A stretch of DNA of 64,000 nt from Dromaius novaehollandiae (GCF_036370855.1 NC_088102.1:70999601-71063600), one strand, 5' to 3'. Shown: positions 13,033-26,500, counted from the stretch's first letter. A program made the numbers and translations. Notes: generated from the sequence alone by a model not told the origin.

Positions 13033-16000
13033 GTGTTTTCCTTCAATGCAACACTTCAATGCAACCTTTCCTTCCTAGCAACACCCTCCTAATAAATCCA
13101 TGAGAAATATGTAGAGATGCAAGAGTGTATCCTCAGCTTCTGAGAATCAGCATAAACATCATTGCTTTGGTTGACAGCACATAGAGCTTCACCAATGCAC
13201 ATTAGATGTGCATTATTTTCTACCCTATCGTGACCTCTAGAAACACAGACATCAAATCCCCATCTTCTTGAGCGCTCCCATGAAAAGTAACAGTGAAGCT
13301 GTTGTGGTCATGATGGTCCAAGGATACAAGCAAAATTGGGAGGCTGATTCTCCAGTAACACCTCCAGCAACTTTTTTCAGTCCAGTCTTCTTATTTTGGG
13401 CTCTTATTGTTCAAATATGAACTAATGCTCATTCTTCGCTTGTGTAATATATCTGTATCATCCCTGCTGGAGAAAATGGCCAATTTCTGATCATTAACAT
13501 CCACACCTCAGTGACATTCAAAGCAGTGATCCTGTTAATAGGTAGCCAGTTCCCTAGACTCCTTTCACACTCAGTTGAGATCAAGAGTCAATTCTGAAAT
13601 GAATTTACACAACCCATTTTAAATATTTATATTAGGCTGAGAAGAATCACACCTTAAAGTGCCCATTCCTTTCCATCCTTGATCAAGAGAGTCTAGACAG
13701 TGAGCTCAGATGTGGTGCTCCATTGCACACTTCTAAGATGGGTTGGGTGAATCCTGTGTTCATACCTTTTCTGGCAGATATCTTCCAGGGGAAATCAAAT
13801 TCGCAGAATGCGACTGTTATTTTATCTTTTTTTCGGATCATTATGAACACTCAGATTGCCTGGCTTAAATTTCCCCATCTTCATCTCTGTATTTCTCTTT
13901 GCTATCCAAAAGGATAAAGTAAGGAGTAAAGATGCAGGAGACCTGGGTCCTCCCAAAAGATCTTTGCTGTTTTGTTGCAGAAAGGTTGATTCACTTCAAT
14001 ATACCTCATATGCACAGGGTAAAAATAACATTTCCTGCCTCTCATGTATGCAGTAAGATGGATACAACTGATTTGCGGTAAATCATTAATGATTATTATT
14101 ATTGATGTCTGAGATTGCATGTCAGCCTCATCTCTAACACCAACTTTTTGCCTGCTGCCAAAAATACAGACTATAATGCCATTCTGCAAAAAAGCTTTTT
14201 ACCGTCACTGCTTGTTAAGGAAGCTCTGTTCACGTCAACAAAATACAGCTACCCAGGCAATGTAGGCAACTCTCCATCTAATTTCTGGAACCTAATTTTA
14301 CTTAGGCAAGAATTTGGCTGGTCAAACATCTATGGGTATATGCAGAAGCAAAATTATACACATAGAAGTGTATTTCCAATGAAGAAGGAACCATACAGTA
14401 AAAAGGCATCTCTGGAGGATGATACAGATTCAAACGGGTGCTCAAAAAATTTCTGTTCCACACCACTGAATATGAGAAAAACCTATCATGTTCCCTGTTT
14501 CACTGGGTTTTTTTTGGTTTTGTTTTTGTTTTGTTTTTAGTCCCTAGTAGTATCTAGAAAGGATTCACAAGGGACAATTTTGACTAATTAATATAAGATT
14601 TTTTTTCAGGTTTAAATATATCTTCCATGTCATGTGCTGACATCAACATGTGTCTCAGAAGAAAAACACATCCCAAAGGAACCCAGAGTTTTATATATGT
14701 ATACATATACATGTGTATGTATGTATGAGCAACAGGAAAACAGCAGACCTATGAAAGAGAGAGGAAGAAAAGCTGTTGAACAGGCAGGTTAGACCACTAC
14801 AGTTATATTTTTTTGTTTTTAATATTCACATGATTTTGGAAGGAGACACAGCTTAGTCTTGTATATGAGCATGGATGTTAGACATTCAAATGCTACTTCT
14901 TTTCTTCTTCCCATAGTTCTGAAGACATAATTGCCTGTTGTCAGACCTCCTTTTACCTACCTGTGTGTCCCACCTTCAGTCCTCTGACTGCCTGTCTCTA
15001 ATTCTCATAGCAGGTGGATTGCATTCACTTCTGAAGCTGTTTATTGCCAGCTGTTTCAACCCTAAATTCTTTCTTTTTCCCTTTTATTTGTATTAGGAAG
15101 CCCTATTCATGCATTTAAAAACTCAACATAAGGAACTGAATTCTCTACTGGGATTCATCTTAGAAAAGAGGTTCATGTATTATTTTAGATGTCCTAGGAC
15201 ATCTGCATAGGCCTGACAGATGGGATCTGTAGAGATCATGTCCTGCCAGGGTGACAGCAAGAAGGGGTGCTCTAGATGGGGCTGAACTGGCACTAGAGAC
15301 CTGCATTTATGCACCTACCTTCCTTCTAGATATCTATAGCACAACTCTCTGCATGTGACCTAAGCTCCTTTTCTAGTTCATGGAGATTTAGCAATAACTG
15401 TTAGGAGGGTCTTGAGAATTATTCAGCCATCAACAAACAGATGTCTACTTTATTTAGTGGAATTAGCATTTTAAGCTCCACTTCTACTGGGGGTAAATCC
15501 CCATAAGAAAGCATTTCTGAAATGCAAGAGGTAATTTTTTCCTTTCACTGTAATCACTGAAGACCTTATTATCAATTCTGCTTGGGTCATTTACTGCATC
15601 CAAATAATTTTAGAATTAATATGAATTGTTAAAATTATGAAGACCATGAAGTTTTCCAAATGAGTTTAGTTTTAAGCAGACAAGCAGTTTAATAAAGTCC
15701 TCAGAGTGCTGCCAGGCTTCAGAATTTTTTCTTGTGCTGCTTATTTTTACAATTTTGACTTTTTTTCCCCCCCTCAGCTAGCATGTGAAATGTATCACCA
15801 CCAGCTTCAGCTCAGCAATTTCTGAAGATGAAAGAAGTTCTGTAAGATGAATCCAGCCCAAGAGTGGGTATTAGGTGCCATTATTATCTCTTTCCACTAA
15901 TACAAGTAGTGGGAGTCTGGCAGTGCTGTGTAACCCCTTATTTGAATCAGTCACTGTTGTACTGAATTCAAATGGTCAATGATAAGTCCATCTGAAGATT

Positions 16001-16584
16001 GTCTGGGTAAGTTCAGTAGAAGCCCAAACCCTGAAATGTTTAGATGTGATATTATAATGCAGGAAAGTACAGTTTAATGCCTTCAATTAATATTTAGACA
16101 GTACATGAAGAGGGGAACTTTTTCACTGCATATTAAAATCCTGGCACTGTTTTGTTGTATTTTATGTAGCTGAAGAGGGGAAAAAGACTGATAACGGTTT
16201 TGAAAATACTTGTCATTCCGATATGTACAGAAGAGCTTCCTCCATACCATTTAGAAAGATGATCTGAAATATCATCTACCTCATGGAGTATTATGGTATT
16301 CCTTCATTTTCGTAGCAACTGCATTCCTCATGCATCACTTAGTTTTCATTTTGAATAGCCTAAAGATGACTCCTTGATCTCATATATACAGTTCAGGAGG
16401 AAACGTGAGAATGACCATGAAAGATCATTGAATTAACTGAGATTGCAGAATATTTGCAGACACCAGGAGAGAAATTTCTTTGGTCTTAAGGATCAGGATG
16501 TGAAATTTCTATTTTCCATCAACAACCTTATGCCTAAGGAGTGCTTTCCATTTTCTTATCCATATCTTTTTTAAAGATAGATAA

Positions 16585-17520
16585 ATGGCAGATAGGAATC
16601 ACACAACAGTGACAGAATTCGTTCTTATTGGGTTCACCAGTCGTCCAGATCTTCAGATTCCTCTCTTTATGGCGTTCCTGCTAGTCTACATTGTCACTCT
16701 GCTGGGGAATTTGGGCATGATTGTACTCATCAGAATTGACTCCCAGCTTCATACTCCAATGTATTTCTTCCTCAGCCACTTGGCCTTTGTAGACCTCTGT
16801 TATTCTTCAACCATCACACCCAAAATGCTGTCAAACTTCTTATCAGAGAGGAAAACAATTTCTTACCATGCCTGTGCTGCACAGCTGTGTTGTTTTCTCA
16901 CATTCATGATCACAGAGTGTTTCCTTCTGGCTGGGATGGCATACGATCGCTGTGTGGCCATCTGTAACCCTCTCCGCTATAGGGCCATCATGTCCCAGCA
17001 AGTCTGTATCCAACTGGTGGCTGGCCTTTACCTGTACAGTTTCTGTGTTGCCTTGTTCCACACTATAATTACATTTTGTTTGAATTTCTGTGCTTCTAAT
17101 CTGATCAACCATTTCTACTGCGATGACCTCCCCTTATTAGCACTCTCCTGTTCCAACACCTACACCAAAGAAATGTTAATATTTGCCTTTGCCAGCTTTG
17201 ATATGATCTCCTCGCTTCTGATTGTGCTTGTCTCCTACCTCTACATCTTCTCTACCATTTTGAAGATCCCCTCTACTCAGGGCAGGCAGAAAGCTTTCGG
17301 CACCTGTGCCTCCCACCTGACAGCTGTCACCATCTTCTATGGGACCCTGATTTTCATGTATTTACAGCCCAGCTCTAACCATTCACTGGACAGAGGCAAG
17401 GTGGCCTCACTGTTCTACACGGTGGTGATCCCCATGCTGAACCCCCTTATCTACAGCCTGAGAAACCGGGAGGTGAAGGCTGCCCTAAGGAAAGTAGTGT
17501 ATAAAATATTGGTGTTTTAA
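16585..17520 (+). CDS. Olfactory receptor 8U-like, intact, 311 aa
   Basis: A class II odorant receptor. Family marks: NHT glycosylation site (5-7), GN (41-42), [16 protein letters not shown] (55-70), Cys97, Cys169/179/189, [12 protein letters not shown] (234-245), and [12 protein letters not shown] (283-294). CFLTFMITE in TM3, ALFHTIITF in TM4, [12 protein letters not shown] in outer loop 2 and [16 protein letters not shown] in TM6 closely follow what I remember of human OR8U1. The FYCDD motif is typical of OR8H/J/K/U. The ATG at 16585 gives the standard N-terminus; a CTTTTTTAAAG acceptor-like site ends 8 nt upstream, and AATAAA occurs at 17884-17889. Oddity: the G-protein-contact motif DRY is DRC (Cys123), and the usual NPLLY is NPLRY. 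Otherwise nothing is broken. Confidence 0.95.
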   Translation: MADRNHTTVTEFVLIGFTSRPDLQIPLFMAFLLVYIVTLLGNLGMIVLIRIDSQLHTPMYFFLSHLAFVDLCYSSTITPKMLSNFLSERKTISYHACAAQLCCFLTFMITECFLLAGMAYDRCVAICNPLRYRAIMSQQVCIQLVAGLYLYSFCVALFHTIITFCLNFCASNLINHFYCDDLPLLALSCSNTYTKEMLIFAFASFDMISSLLIVLVSYLYIFSTILKIPSTQGRQKAFGTCASHLTAVTIFYGTLIFMYLQPSSNHSLDRGKVASLFYTVVIPMLNPLIYSLRNREVKAALRKVVYKILVF

Positions 17521-20142
17521 ATAATGTCGTAGAAAGGGAACTCTCCCCCCCCACCCCAGCCCCCCTTTTCTTTTTTTGCTTTTGACTTTTCTCATTTCTT
17601 TCATTGGACCTTTTCTGAACAAAAAAGTAGACACCTCAGGAAATCTGGTATTTCTGTGACATGCAGAAAAAAAAATAGGGCTTCCCTACTGTAGACTGGC
17701 ATTTATGTGATATGGTGGATGTAGTTTCAAATCAGTTCACACTAAAAAGGGCTCAGAACACAGATCTCCTATTTCTGGGCAACCTATGACTTATTGTGGA
17801 AAAGTTAGGCATAAAGCAAGTGCACCTTGAGGCTGTAATGCTTTGGGTTGAGATGAAAGGATCTTGACATTTGCTTATTGTAAAATAAAATTCTGCAGCT
17901 TCACTTGTTTTCTCCCAAGGTCTGAGAAATGAAGAGAAATGAAGCTTCTTTCTTCTGGTGGATACTTGCTAGGAATCCTTAGGTCTCCTGGCAGACAAGG
18001 ACTCCCTGAAAACAAAAATGAGATATGTGAAAAGCCCTCAGCTGAAAACGCATCTGTGATTCCAGAGGGTCCGCTCATTTGTAAATACAAGGCATATGAA
18101 TTCTCACCAAATCAAAGTTCAAAATGTCTTAGGCAATGTAAGTCAAATATGGGTTTGGTAAGACAGCGATTTTCCTCCCATCAAGCCTTTTGTATTTATT
18201 TTTTTTTCTTTTGCTATTTGCAGTCCAATGAAAAGAGCCAGGCAATGGAAACTATCTAAATTCAAAGCAATTCCAGAATTGCAGTCTTACCTAAAAGAGA
18301 TTTTTTTGCGGAGACTTGTCCACTCAGTCCAAATGCCATGCTGAGTATTGTCTACAAGACTGTGGATTTGATTTATGGAATCATGAGTTACTCTCCCTGA
18401 ATGCCTTTTCCAAGAGATTTAGTCGTTTACAGATTCAGTAACCTCCCTACATTGCTGTTTGTTTGAGTAGGTTGCTGCTACTTTCAGAACTTCAAAAAGC
18501 TGTGCTTAAGAGATCATTTATTACTTGTTGCCATTATTAATGGGAATAAGATTGTATACAAACGTGTGTATTCATTTTGACAATAAAAATGAAGAGGTGT
18601 TCTAAATTCCCTCAGACAAAGCTTGCAGAAGTCCCTTAAACATCTACTCAGGCTGCCTGGTGATAATCTCAGTCTCCCAAGCCCAAATCCAAAATAGCAT
18701 CAGACGCTTCAGCTCCAACTGGAAATAGGGACATCCCCCTGCGTATAGTAGCCTGGAGACTAGAGCATTTAGCTGGAGGGTGGCAAAGCTGAGTTCTAGG
18801 CCTTCAGCCTGGGCAGGTGTGAACCTAGAGATCTTGCCTTTCATCAGTATTGATTACTACATGTGACCTGTCCTCTGTGACCTGTCACTATCTGTGGCCC
18901 CATGGCTATGATGGAGACCTTCATCATTAAAAAGCAGAGTAAATAACCAAAATCATCCTTTCAGCCCACTTTCTCTGCCACTTCTCTGTGCTAGAGCTAG
19001 GCAATTCCTCAGCAGTTGCTCCCAAAATGCTGCTGAGCTTCTTTGCTGTGACTGAAATGTGCATGTCAGCTCAGGGTTCAGTTTACACTTCTGCAGCCCT
19101 AATGTTGTCCATCACTTTTTCTGCAACATTCCTCCACTACTGAAGCTTTCCAGTACTCCCCAGAAATGCCTAGTTCTGTCTAGAAAATAGCTTACACTTT
19201 AAAATTTACCATATATCACATAGCCAAAGAGAGGTGGGGTGAATCCTCTCCAAAATGTAGGAACCGGATGCAATTGCACTGAAGGGATTGTCACTTCCCT
19301 TTAGGCCCTCAGAAATTTGGGTGAACCCTGAGCACAGGTCTGACACTTGGCCAAAAATTTGTCACTGCAACAAACCCCGTTACAGAGCCAAACTGTTTCA
19401 GCTGAAACAGCTGAAGCCCAAAATTACATAAGACACACAAATGAAAGGCCTCCTTGCCTCCATCACAACATCGACCTCTGCTATCTTTCCCCAAAACAGT
19501 GCTGGAAAATTCAGGTATATGAAAGAGCACAAAGATATGTTCACATAACACATAAAGCCAAGAGGGCTCTGAAATACTTTTTCAAGGATATAAAGCCTAA
19601 TTAAAGGGATCTCTGTAGGATGGGGAACTGCATATTCACAGAAGGAACAGCAATGTTTCGCTCTGTGAAAAGGACATGCCGAACGGCTGAAATAAAGACG
19701 TGAGGGACCAGGTCCTTAAGGAACCGCACAACAAGGCAGTGGATGAATACCCCTGGGCACCCACAACTGGCAGTGTTTGGAGTGGGAAGAATATATCTGC
19801 TTTCTGTGCCTTATCCTATGAGATAATGCAGAGATTTTACAGGGGAAGCGTCATTGCCCTTTGTTCTGGTGATCTCTAATTCCTGTCAGTGCTGTGCTGG
19901 ACAACACCATGAGTAAGAGGGATAATTGGGACAATAAAGAGTACGTACTGTGGATAGGTTGATGGGACCATTGCTTATTCTCATTCCTGTACAATGATTT
20001 GTGTGTTTATTTTCCATTTGTTTATCCTGAGGGCTTGGACGCGCTCAAATTTGTCATTACTAGAGCCAGTTCTTCCTGCATCTTCATTGCAAGGTAAGAG
20101 AATCTGGGATTAAGTGAAATTCTAAGGCTTCCAACTTTTGGT

Positions 20143-20145
<3 letters not shown>

Positions 20146-20175
<30 letters not shown>
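20146..20175. repeat. Poly-T run (30 nt)
   Basis: The longest homopolymer in the window. It is followed by AAAGG and is not attached to any recognisable retroposon body. Exact length is likely to vary or be mis-sequenced. Confidence 0.9.
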
Positions 20176-20179
<4 letters not shown>

Positions 20180-21266
20180 GATATCCAGGAAGACACGTCT
20201 TAAAGGGGACTAATTTTCCTCTTTCCTTTTCTTCTCTTTCTTCTTCTTCGCCATCACCGTGCTACCCGAGTAGAAATATTAGAATCACCATATCAGGCTA
20301 GATGAAAGAAAAAATAAATTAAAAAAAAATCACACCTACCACACCACCTTCAACATACAGATAGCACCAGAGACCCCTGAAGGAGCTGCTCAGAAAACTG
20401 GATCATGCTTGGGGAAAGTCATAATGAAACAGCGAGACACAGCTCACCTAATGCTCTCTAAAGGTGGGATTCATCTCAGCTGTTGCTAGAAGTCTGAAGT
20501 GAAGCATCCACATCTAAGGTAACTCTCTAGGCTTTAAACTGGTTCTCCAGGCACCCTCACTAGTCCACAGGCAGAGAAACACTAAGTACTCAGATAAGTG
20601 AGATATCAGAGGGATAGGGCAGGTCACTTAAGAATGCAAGGCATACAAGCCAGCTGGTGTGCCAGATATGATTTTGGAAAGGCTATCCCATTGTTTTCTC
20701 AGGAATTCACCTGCTAGACAATAGCAGCATTCAGTAAAACTGAGGGAATTCTCTCTGAATTCTACAGTTTGAAAAGCAAACCCAGGCTGCTGCCAAGATT
20801 AAAAATTGCCAGGTTGTTTAATGTGCAAACGAAAAACTAAGAATATAGTCTTCCACCTTAACAACACTGTAGTTTTCAAAGGGGACAAATAAAGAAAATA
20901 TATTTGGAAAAACTGTAACGTACAAATACTGCTGCCATGGGCATTTGGAATAGAGCATTTTTTTGTATGCTTGTGAGCTATTCTGCCTAAACAGATACAA
21001 TTTAGACTCCTATTTTAAGGTGTGGCAAGTTACCCTGTGGAAGAATCTCTCACTTTAACTGGCTACAGGAAGAGCCTAATTAATTAGTTTTTAGACGAGT
21101 AAGGTTAGGTGAGATGAATTCCAACTTCTATAGATGCAAATATGCCTGTACTCAGGTGTCCAAACTCATACTGAATGACTGATATTTTGGGGAATGTGCC
21201 TAAAAATAGAGATCTTCCCAGATACACTCATTTATAACTTTTATGCCATAGTGTTTGCTCAGGCAA

Positions 21267-21281
21267 CCCCCCCCCCCCCCC
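21267..21281. repeat. Poly-C run (15 nt)
   Basis: A direct run of C. Similar C runs occur at 32206-32216 and 61021-61033. They are simple low-complexity sequence prone to length error. Confidence 0.9.
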
Positions 21282-22154
21282 AAATTTAGTGAGGCAGTAC
21301 TCTTACTGGTAGGACTCAAAAATATTTTAATGAAACTAGGTTGGTTTGTACCAGATGGCAGATCTACGTGCATTGCTCCTAAGCATGTATCTCCAATTCT
21401 ACCTACTTCAAATTAAGACATTTCAATGTCCAAGTACATTGATGCAACTTTCAGGTTTTACATTCACAGACGTCAGGAAATGCATAGTCAGCAAATACAT
21501 ACAAAGGACATAAGCATATACTCACTCGTATTCTCATATCCTGTGTTCTTTATGTGTAGAGTTCATTAAGTATACAATGCATACTAGGCAATTTATAGGA
21601 ACAGTTTGTGTGCATACACCTATGCATAACACTATACATAGGGTGGAGGTATGTATTTATGTTTACAGCAAATTTAGCTATCAAAGCGATGCAAATGTTA
21701 AATCTCTATTTGACACGAAACAGCAAACATTCCTACTGAGTCCTAGCCACAGTCGTAACAGTGCACCCTTTCTTAAGACAAAACTTCTTTTAATTTTATT
21801 ATTTGTTTTCTCCAGAAACCTCAGGGAAACAACTACAGCAGTAATGTATGTTTGTTCCTAACATCAGGTCTAACATGTGGGATGATTGTTTGGATACAAT
21901 CTGCACCTTGCTGGAACTCCTGCATCTCTCTAACTGCTGATTAGAAGCGTGGAACATTACTAAACATCTGAACATGTTAATTCCTTATTATTTCTTTTTC
22001 CACGTAGCCTCCTCCTGCCCGTGTCCATGTTATCTATCTGGCCCCTTAACACATGGACCAGTGTTTGGGGTCTGAGAGGAATGCCAGGCAAAATGGAAGC
22101 CCTTCTCTCAGTTGGTGCCTGCAGACCCTGCATTGCAAATATCAAATAACCATG

Positions 22155-22171
22155 ATGATCCCTGTCTCCAG
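22155..22171 (+). other. Predicted 3' splice acceptor of the OR9G-like exon
   Basis: The sequence CCCTGTCTCCAG|G ends 21 nt before the ATG at 22193. If used, it removes the in-frame upstream ATG at 22112 from the transcript, which supports choosing 22193 as the start. Confidence 0.45.
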
Positions 22172-22192
22172 GTCAGTCAGCTTCCCCTGCCC

Positions 22193-23140
22193 ATGGAAGA
22201 AAGAAATCACAGTACAGTCACTAGCTTCATCCTCCTGGGGTTCACCACTGACCCAACGCTGCAGCTTCTCTTGTTTGTGGTGTTCACAATTGTCTACATC
22301 ATTAGCCTTACCGGAAACATCACCCTGCTTGTGTTAATATGCAGCAGCTCACGGCTCCATACCCCAATGTACTTTTTCATTGGGAACTTGTCCTTCCTGG
22401 ATCTCTGGTATTTCTCTGTCTATACCCCCAAGATCCTGGCAAACTGTGTCTCTGAGGACAAGAGCATCTCCTTTGAAGGGTGCGCAACTCAATTCTTCTT
22501 CTCTGCTGGCTTGGCCTATACTGAGTGCTACCTGCTGGCAGCAATGGCCTATGATCGTTACATGGCCATCTCTGACCCACTGCTCTATGCTGCTGCCATG
22601 TCCAAGAAGCTGTGCGTGGGGCTGGTGGTCGCCTCCTATCTCAGTGGTTTTGCCAACTCCACAATCATTACCAGCCACACGTTCACCCTCAGCTTTTGCG
22701 ATGCCAGCGTCATTGATGACTTCTTCTGCGACCTGCCCCCGCTAGTGAAGCTCTCCTGCAATGTGCCAGACAACTACCATGCGGTCCTGTATTTCATCTT
22801 GGCCTCCAATGTCATCCTCCCCTCCGCATTCATCGTCGCTTCCTATGCCTCCATCTTGGCTGCCATCCTGAAGATCCGCTCGGCTGAGGGACAGCGCAAA
22901 GCCTTTTCCACCTGTGCTGCCCACCTCACAGCCGTCACCCTCTACTACGGCTCCATCCTCTTCATTTATTCACGACCCAGCTCTTCCTACGTCCTGCGGA
23001 GGGACAAGGTGGTCTCTGTGTTTTACACAGTAGTGATCCCCATGCTGAATCCCCTGATCTACAGCCTGAGGAACAAGGATGTGAAGGACGCGCTGAGGAG
23101 ACTAGTGAAGAGAGAAAGTTTCTTAGTAGAAGAAAATTAG
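22193..23140 (+). CDS. Olfactory receptor 9G-like, intact, 315 aa
   Basis: A class II odorant receptor with strong OR9G character. [11 protein letters not shown] (14-24), [21 protein letters not shown] (61-81), [23 protein letters not shown] (101-123), [13 protein letters not shown] (125-137), IIDD-like [15 protein letters not shown] (173-187), YFILASNVI (200-208) and [10 protein letters not shown] (250-259) are all close to the mammalian OR9G pattern as I remember it. The Ser in DRYMAIS, where most ORs have Cys, is part of that pattern. General OR landmarks are complete: NHS (5-7), GN (41-42), Cys97, Cys169/179/189, [23 protein letters not shown]. The frame is open back to an ATG at 22112. 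However, the added 27 residues are unlike any OR N-terminus, and a splice acceptor lies between, so 22193 is the start. AATAAA follows at 23216-23221, 76 nt after the stop. Confidence 0.96.
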   Translation: MEERNHSTVTSFILLGFTTDPTLQLLLFVVFTIVYIISLTGNITLLVLICSSSRLHTPMYFFIGNLSFLDLWYFSVYTPKILANCVSEDKSISFEGCATQFFFSAGLAYTECYLLAAMAYDRYMAISDPLLYAAAMSKKLCVGLVVASYLSGFANSTIITSHTFTLSFCDASVIDDFFCDLPPLVKLSCNVPDNYHAVLYFILASNVILPSAFIVASYASILAAILKIRSAEGQRKAFSTCAAHLTAVTLYYGSILFIYSRPSSSYVLRRDKVVSVFYTVVIPMLNPLIYSLRNKDVKDALRRLVKRESFLVEEN

Positions 23141-23215
23141 GGACTAAATCTCTGAAGGTGTATGTAGCAGCAAACACACCTATATTTCTTGTTTGTGTTC
23201 TTTATTGCTTTTCAC

Positions 23216-23221
23216 AATAAA
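23216..23221 (+). terminator. Candidate polyadenylation signal of the OR9G-like gene
   Basis: A canonical AATAAA 76 nt after the stop codon, the nearest downstream signal in a sensible position. The cleavage site is not known. Confidence 0.4.
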
Positions 23222-23496
23222 TATGGAATTATAGGCTGATAGAGTGTAAGCTCTTCTGTTCACAAAATGCTTCCTGATAAACTGGAGGCATCTCTGTTGC
23301 AAACATACTTGCTGTCCTTCCTGCCTCCCCCCAGTCCTCAGTACTTCTTCAGCTGGATGCTCCCACCACACAGACACATACACACAGCCCCGAGCACTTC
23401 TAGTATCACTTGTAGGAAAGCATATAGAGAAAGATCAAGGAGTTTCTTAGGTCTTAACCTACCTTTTTCCTCTATAGTATTTTAGTCCAACTGAAA

Positions 23497-23541
23497 GGGA
23501 AAAAAAAAGAAAAAGAAAAAGAAAAAGCTTTTTTTTCCCCC
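23497..23541. repeat. Purine run followed by mirror pyrimidine run
   Basis: GGGAAAAAAAAG with AAAAAG repeats is followed directly by AAGCTTTTTTTTCCCC. The two ends are complementary, so the stretch could fold into a hairpin. It is most likely simple sequence. Confidence 0.75.
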
Positions 23542-26500
23542 CTTGTAATTAAGACTGTTGAGGAGGATTAGGGGAGCTGAGGTGCATTCATCTCCTTTGA
23601 ATGCAGATAAATAGAAGTTAATTACTTAAGTCCAAGTTACTTGCCTCCTTCTGTAATCAATAAAGGTGTGTCTATATTATTATTTTTTTGTTCAGACAAA
23701 GAGTGTTGTTTTAAAGAGGATCTTCCAATTTTCTCCATTTACATTTTCTACTTTGCATTGCAGGGTAGGGTAGGATCAGACAGTCTGAACTGGGCTCTTT
23801 GGGGATGAAATTAAAAGGAAGATGTGCTTTAGGAGTGCATCTAATGCAATTTGACTTCCAGCAGCTGTTCAAACCCTTGGACCAAAATAAGTTCAGTCCA
23901 AAGGAAACTGTCCTGAAATGTATAAGCCATAGACATCATCTCCTTGCACCTGCTGTTCTGCTATACAGATCTGCTCCAATTACGCCATTCATCCCACCTC
24001 TCTTAATTATCCATTTTAGGATGGGATGAAATATCCTCTCTTCTCACATATTTTGGAAGGAACCTGACTCATTAACTCAGATTTAGACAATGAATTTTTA
24101 GATGTCCAGAGTCAGCTGAGACTAATTCACCAGTCACAAAGTCTTAATAGGAGGAAACACAGATCTATATCCTCCACATCCGATGGGTATTCATATGCAG
24201 TGTATTTCAATTTGCTTCGCATTCTAAGAATGAAGGGGGGGAGGGGGCAGAATCTATCCAGGGCCCATTAACACCGAGAAACTCAAAGTCTATGGTGTTC
24301 CTGAAGAGATCTGCAGAAGTCCAGCAAGCTTCACTGGTTCCTTCTGTCAGGGCCCTGAGTGCGCCAACAGGCTCAGCAACCTCTTTATGAGGCCCGATAC
24401 ACCATTAAGAGCCAGGGTTGAGACTGCCACTTGGCTGGTCCCTTCCTGTCCGGGGTAAGGGTGAGTACTTCTAGTTTCCATTGCCTCGAGTAACTGATAG
24501 TGAATGTTATCCATGATACAGATTCACTGACCAGCTACTCTTTTCTCCACACTTCTACTTGTAGGCAGGAGTGTTGAAATAACCACTGCCTGCCTATCAC
24601 TGTGATCCAGCTCAAGCAGGATCAGGAGACATCAACCTCACTAAGAACATTTTTGCTCTCCCACTCGTGGCTTAGCTTGCCGAGTGAAACAAGGCTACCC
24701 CATGCTTGGGTTTCTGGGCAGACCCTCATCCCCCGATGGCAGATCACACGTCAAATGGCTGCCCTCACTGCTGTGTGCAAAGATAGCCAAGTGAAAAATC
24801 TGAGCATGACAGCTGGCACAGAACAAGCACCAACCTTGCTGGGTTATGTCTTGCTGCCTCTTTTGCCAAAGAGCTGTTCTTTGCAGCCTTGACAGAGATA
24901 CACTATGATGGCAGGTGCTCTCACTTCTCACCAGGATCTCTTCCTTACCCAAGCAAGAGGATCCAGTTAGCCACTGCAGCAGCCAGCATCAGTAAGCCTT
25001 GACTTATGTCAGCCAAGCAAGCCTCGGTACATTAAGTCCAGATCTGGTGACTTGCTGGACATACCTGCATATACCACAGGCTCCCTGGGAGTAGCTGAAG
25101 CAGGTGAAGCCTTTACTGGGTATAAACAAAGACAAATTCAAAATCCTCCCTTATACTTAGTGCAGAGCAAATCAGAAAAAGGGGGAGTATATCCATGAGC
25201 AAATACCACCTCTTTCTAGACTCTTTCTAGACTAACCCTAAGTTTCACAGTATTTAAAGGGCTTTTGAACTATTTTTTAAATTTTCTTTCCATTAGTGAA
25301 AAGCAGGCAAGAACAAATTGTCCAGTTAGTGAGAACCAGCAAAAGCTTGTTAACTGTACATGTCATGAAAACAGGGATGCCTTTGCTCTATGAACAGGTT
25401 TGTAGCAGTGCAAACAGTGGTAGCAGTTGTAGCTGGACCCACAGAAAGCCTTTCAGCTGGCCTGAACACAAAGCTCTCACCATATAGAGGTTAAATCTGT
25501 TGCCATCACAAACGACACTGCTCTCCTCCCAGAGCAAGAAATGCACTTTGGAGGCCAGCCACCCTCCCAGGAGGCATCCACTTAACAAGTCTTTCTGGGT
25601 TTCATGAAGAAATTATCCTAATGATCCTGAAACCTTCTTAGTGAGCTTGTAGTCAACTTACTCATTCTTCTTAACAAGCCATGAGGGACTAATTAGCAGA
25701 AACTAACAAGAAAGAAACTTTCTTCTGTGTTAATGGCAAGGAACTCTTCTCAAGCAGGTTGGTCACAGCTAGCCCAGGCCCTGAAGTCAGTGACCACAGA
25801 GTTGAACTGTCAGCATGCTAACAGTTTTTTTAAGGAGCCTCAGACTCCCTCTTCCACACCTCTCCAGTCCTCCACTCTGTTATCACAGCAGCTGCTGCTC
25901 TGCTGGTACAGAAGTTGTTGCAAGAGTCTGAAGGGAATCAAAGCTACGTATCTCTTACCATCAGCTGATCAAGCATCTGACAGCAAGGCACATAGGGCAG
26001 GGACCACACCAGCAATGGGGCAGTACCAGAGGACCCAAAGAAGAAGGGCAGAGCAGGTCCAGTAAGAGTAACCAGGGTCAGCCAGGAAATCAGATCTGGA
26101 TGCAGACCAGCAGCATACCTGATCAGGCACAGCTGCAACACAGCTCACATAAGGGCCAGAGCAGGCAGCTGAGCTTAAATGCAGCCCTCAAGCAAAGAGA
26201 GGGAGGAGACCCCCACCAAGATTTTGCACAGATCTTTTCCTAGCAGCCTGATCCAAGGTCACACAGCTGCCCCATATCACAGCTGGCCTTGTGAGCAGTC
26301 AAAGCCCTTCTGGGGAGAAGAGGTTGCAGAAGCAGCTGGTGCACTTAGGGCCCTGCCTTCCTCAGCCTCTGTGAGGATGGTGGTGAGCCTCTCTACCCCT
26401 GCTGGTATGGGAGGGACTGTTTTTTCTAGAAGCTGTTTGGACAGTTCTCTGTCAGGGCAGGGCAGCACGTGAGCATGGGGTGATGCCTCAGCCCTCACTG

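Larger units (their letters stand above)
10542..16584. other. Long intergenic block with duplicated segments, no gene recognised
   Basis: About 6 kb without a supported gene. It holds an 18-nt T run (10945-10962), an 88-bp direct duplication (11094-11181 and 12268-12355), a 35-bp tandem duplication (12964-13032) and a TATG/TATA-rich patch near 14690-14728. An open frame of 141 codons at 14115-14540 (+) has no recognisable domain and ends in a TTTTG-derived Phe/Leu-rich tail, so it is not called. This gap separates a minus-strand group of OR loci from a plus-strand group. Confidence 0.55.
17521..22192. other. Intergenic, no gene recognised
   Basis: About 4.7 kb between the two plus-strand genes. 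It contains a 30-nt T run (20146-20175), a 15-nt C run (21267-21281) and, near 21095-21125, a segment resembling a recurring scrap (words like GTTAGGTGAGATGAA). No open frame here has a recognisable family. Confidence 0.55.

Noticed and set aside
14115-14540. 141-codon open frame
   Set aside because: No domain, low-complexity Phe/Leu tail made from a T-rich tract, A+T-rich context and no splice or start support; consistent with chance.
22112-22192. Upstream in-frame ATG giving a 342-residue OR9G-like protein
   Set aside because: The extra residues do not resemble an OR N-terminus, and a splice acceptor lies between it and the better start.
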